64,000 nt of DNA from Desulfosarcina widdelii. Lineage in GTDB: Bacteria; Desulfobacterota; Desulfobacteria; Desulfobacterales; Desulfosarcinaceae. Shown piece after piece: positions 61,579 through 64,000 of the stretch (its first letter is position 1; every line of letters starts with the position of its first letter). The notes beneath the pieces are model-generated. The model saw only the letters and a list, made by a program, of their open reading frames with translations. It was not told the origin of the DNA and searched no databases. Location of the stretch: the NCBI RefSeq assembly GCF_009688965.1, contig NZ_AP021875.1, positions 868,001 through 932,000 on the forward strand, given 5' to 3'. The position numbers were made by a program, and so were the translations under genes.

Positions 61579-64000
61579 TTGAAAGATATTTCATTCAAAA
61601 CCAAAATGATCCTCGGCGGTGTTACCGCGGTTATCGTTCCATTTCTTATCGCCGGTTTCGTCATTTATGCCCAACTTTCCAGATCGCTTATCGAAATATC
61701 CAAAGAAAGGGCCGCGCATCAGGCCGAAGACATTTCCGATACCATTGACGACAGGCTGAAGCAGGAACTCAAACTGGCTTCGGCCATCGCCGCAAAACCG
61801 ATCGTTGTTGAAGCCGCCATCACCGGGGATTACCAGGCCGCCCAAAAAAGTCTGGACGCGATTCATAAACGGATCGGCAGCAAGTACTTCACGATTTTCC
61901 TGCTGGACCGTCACGGCATCGCACAGGCCGATGCGGTTTTCCCGCAGCAGATCGGGTTGGATCTTTCCGTTCGCGACTATTTTAAAAAAGCCAAAGAAGG
62001 GCGGACCAGTGTGGCCGGCCCGTTGTTGGCCAAGGGTAATGCCACACTTGGCGCGCCCATTATCGTGGTCGCCGTTCCCATCCTTCGTGGGAGGGAATTT
62101 CTCGGTGCGGTCGGACTGCCCTTTGATTCGGATTTCATTATCCAGATGGCATCCAAGAAAAGTCCAGGAATAAAAGGGGCCGGTTTCATCATCGACAATG
62201 AAGGCTTGATCCTGTTTCATCCAAGAAAGGCGTTCATTCTAAAAAAACGCCTTCTGAACCTATCCGGAACCGAAGAAATCCGACAGATCTTGATGGGAGA
62301 CAAGACCGGAACCGCATCCTATCTTTTCGAGGGATTCGAAAAAATTGCCGGATTTCATCCGGTGGAACTTACAGGCTGGATTGCTGTTTTCTCCCAAAGC
62401 AGAAATGAGATCATGGCCCCGGTAAACCGGATCTTGATTGCTATTTCCATTAGCGGTTTTCTCTTCCTTATTCTCACCGTCACGGGTATTGTGCTTTTTT
62501 CCAAAAGGATCAGCAGCCCCATCGAAAAAATGATGTTGCTGATGCACCAGATCACCCAACATGCCGCCGAAATGATTTTGCAGATCGGAGTGGATCGAAA
62601 AATTGTCCACGTCAATGAGGCCTTTGAAAAAATCACCGGACAAAAAGCCGAGGATCTGATCCATCGTGAGCCGGTCCTTGACAATTTGGGCAACATTCCG
62701 GCGGATGTGATCTGGCAGTCTCTGGAGCAGGGAACATCCTGGTCGGGTAGGGTGGTTCTCAAAGAATGCAAGCCCGATCCGGTGATTCTGGACGTCATGC
62801 TCGTGCCGCTGCGGGATGACAAGGGCACCGTACAAGGTTACCTTGAAATTGGCCGGGACGTCACCGAAGAACTGAAATTGGAAAAGCGGTTGCTTCAGGG
62901 GCAAAAACTCGAAGCCATCGGGACGTTGGCCGGCGGTATCGCTCACGATTTCAATAACATCCTCAGCGCCATTTTCGGTTACGCCGAGCTTGCGCTGATG
63001 GAAAAAAAACATGATCCCGATACGGAAAAATATATTCGGCGAATCCTGAAGGCCTCGACGCGGGCGCGTGACCTGGTCAGCCAGATCCTGACGTTCAGCC
63101 GGAAAACGGAGGTCGAACTCAGGCCGATGCAACCCGAAACGGTGTTGAAAGAGGCACTGAAGCTTCTTCGCGCTTCCATACCGGCGACCATCGACATTCA
63201 GAGCCGGATCGAAAGCGATGCGGCGATTCTGGCTGAACCGACCCAGATCCACCAGGTGGCCATGAACCTTTTCACCAACGCCGTGCATGCCATCGGTGAC
63301 AAAGGCGGAACTGTGCGTTTGGAACTCATGGATTTTAATGTGGATGAAGAATTCATCCGGACCCACCCGGACGTGAATCCGGGACGCCATGTCTTGCTCC
63401 GGATATCGGATACCGGGGACGGCATGCCGCCCGAAATCCGTGAGAAGGTGTTTGAACCTTTCTTCACGACCAAAGCGCAAGGAAAAGGGACCGGACTCGG
63501 CCTGTCCGTTGTGCATGGCATCGTCAAGAAGCTGGGTGGGGCGATTTCAATTTACAGCGAGAAAGGGGAGGGGACGACTTTCAACATTCTCATTCCCTGT
63601 ACGGAAACCGGGCAGTCGGAGCGGATCTTAGAGGATGAATCCCTAAAAAGAGGCGACGCACGGGTGGCGTTGATCGATGACGAGCCGGACATTGCCACAG
63701 CCCTGGAATCCATTCTTTCCAATCTCGGGTACCGGGTTTCGGCCTTTACGGACGGCCGGATGGCACTGGAAGCGATCGTTTCGAATCCCGGGCAATTCGA
63801 CCTCATTATCACCGACAACACCATGCCACAGCTCACGGGATTGGAAATCGCGCGGCGATTGAGAGATTCCGGCATCGATGCCCCTGTGATACTGACTTCA
63901 GGCTATATGAGCAAAGAAATCGAAGAATCGGCCAGGCAGACAGGTGTTTCAGAAATTATTGCCAAGCCGGTCAACACCTACCAACTGGCAGATACCATGC
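61579..64000 (+). CDS. Hybrid sensor histidine kinase, truncated by window edge
   Basis: At least 807 aa, open at the window end. TTG 61579 follows GGAG and gives [16 protein letters not shown]1 (about 10-32), a Cache-type periplasmic sensor, TM2 (about 290-312) and a PAS domain (about 330-430) lead to HisKA with [11 protein letters not shown], then HATPase_c ([29 protein letters not shown]). A receiver domain follows with ALIDDEPD, the phospho-Asp in IITDNTMP and the Lys in IAKPVN. It probably ends a few residues beyond the window. Confidence 0.9.
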   Translation, partial: MKDISFKTKMILGGVTAVIVPFLIAGFVIYAQLSRSLIEISKERAAHQAEDISDTIDDRLKQELKLASAIAAKPIVVEAAITGDYQAAQKSLDAIHKRIGSKYFTIFLLDRHGIAQADAVFPQQIGLDLSVRDYFKKAKEGRTSVAGPLLAKGNATLGAPIIVVAVPILRGREFLGAVGLPFDSDFIIQMASKKSPGIKGAGFIIDNEGLILFHPRKAFILKKRLLNLSGTEEIRQILMGDKTGTASYLFEGFEKIAGFHPVELTGWIAVFSQSRNEIMAPVNRILIAISISGFLFLILTVTGIVLFSKRISSPIEKMMLLMHQITQHAAEMILQIGVDRKIVHVNEAFEKITGQKAEDLIHREPVLDNLGNIPADVIWQSLEQGTSWSGRVVLKECKPDPVILDVMLVPLRDDKGTVQGYLEIGRDVTEELKLEKRLLQGQKLEAIGTLAGGIAHDFNNILSAIFGYAELALMEKKHDPDTEKYIRRILKASTRARDLVSQILTFSRKTEVELRPMQPETVLKEALKLLRASIPATIDIQSRIESDAAILAEPTQIHQVAMNLFTNAVHAIGDKGGTVRLELMDFNVDEEFIRTHPDVNPGRHVLLRISDTGDGMPPEIREKVFEPFFTTKAQGKGTGLGLSVVHGIVKKLGGAISIYSEKGEGTTFNILIPCTETGQSERILEDESLKRGDARVALIDDEPDIATALESILSNLGYRVSAFTDGRMALEAIVSNPGQFDLIITDNTMPQLTGLEIARRLRDSGIDAPVILTSGYMSKEIEESARQTGVSEIIAKPVNTYQLADTM

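Overview
The window looks like a chromosome segment of a GC-rich member of the Desulfobacterota (Desulfobacteraceae/Desulfosarcinaceae-like). The basis is gene content and style: HDOD, PilZ and many PAS/histidine-kinase signalling genes, a ferredoxin-nitroreductase fusion and a DsrE-family protein. No rRNA or other phylogenetic marker was examined, so this placement is an inference.

Layout. (1) 1-12.5 kb is ordinary chromosome: a 3-hydroxyacyl-CoA dehydrogenase-like gene, PilZ, a DnaJ-like co-chaperone, ribosome hibernation factor, an HDOD protein, two dehydrogenase/reductase genes, a PAS histidine kinase coupled to a J-domain protein, tRNA-Pro, purA, tadA and tRNA-Arg(ACG). (2) 12.54-53.55 kb is a composite island bounded by identical 23-bp direct repeats. 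It starts with four AT-rich minus-strand genes (12.8-16.4 kb), each followed by an attC-like site, so this stretch reads as a row of integron cassettes. (3) About 16.4-47.9 kb is a Mu-like transposable prophage: repressor, operator/promoter, MuA-type DDE transposase, MuB ATPase, GemA/gp16, DUF3164, lysis genes, gp25-gp37-like head genes and a siphovirus-like tail, ending in an adenine methylase at the position of mom. An AT-rich, inverted three-gene insert (25.9-28.4 kb) includes an FRG-domain gene. The portal gene and the following gp30-like gene are fused by a deletion, so the prophage is probably defective. (4) 48.1-53.4 kb is a second cassette row, now on the plus strand: a CHAT-type caspase-like protease, a SinR/Cas2-like protein with a membrane partner, and a complete ABC-three-component (ABC-3C) conflict system. 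(5) 53.7-64 kb is chromosome again: a PAS protein, an HDAC-like deacetylase, a thioesterase, a ferredoxin-nitroreductase, two decayed REP-associated transposase copies, DsrE, small proteins and a hybrid histidine kinase that runs off the window.

The main result is that the prophage lies between two outward-facing cassette rows carrying probable defence genes. The cassette boundaries can be matched because the start of each cassette (TTRRRY side) is complementary to the R'' box of its own attC. Most of the matches are at least five bases, and in this way the whole ABC-3C operon falls inside a single ~3.7-kb cassette. No integron integrase is visible in the window.
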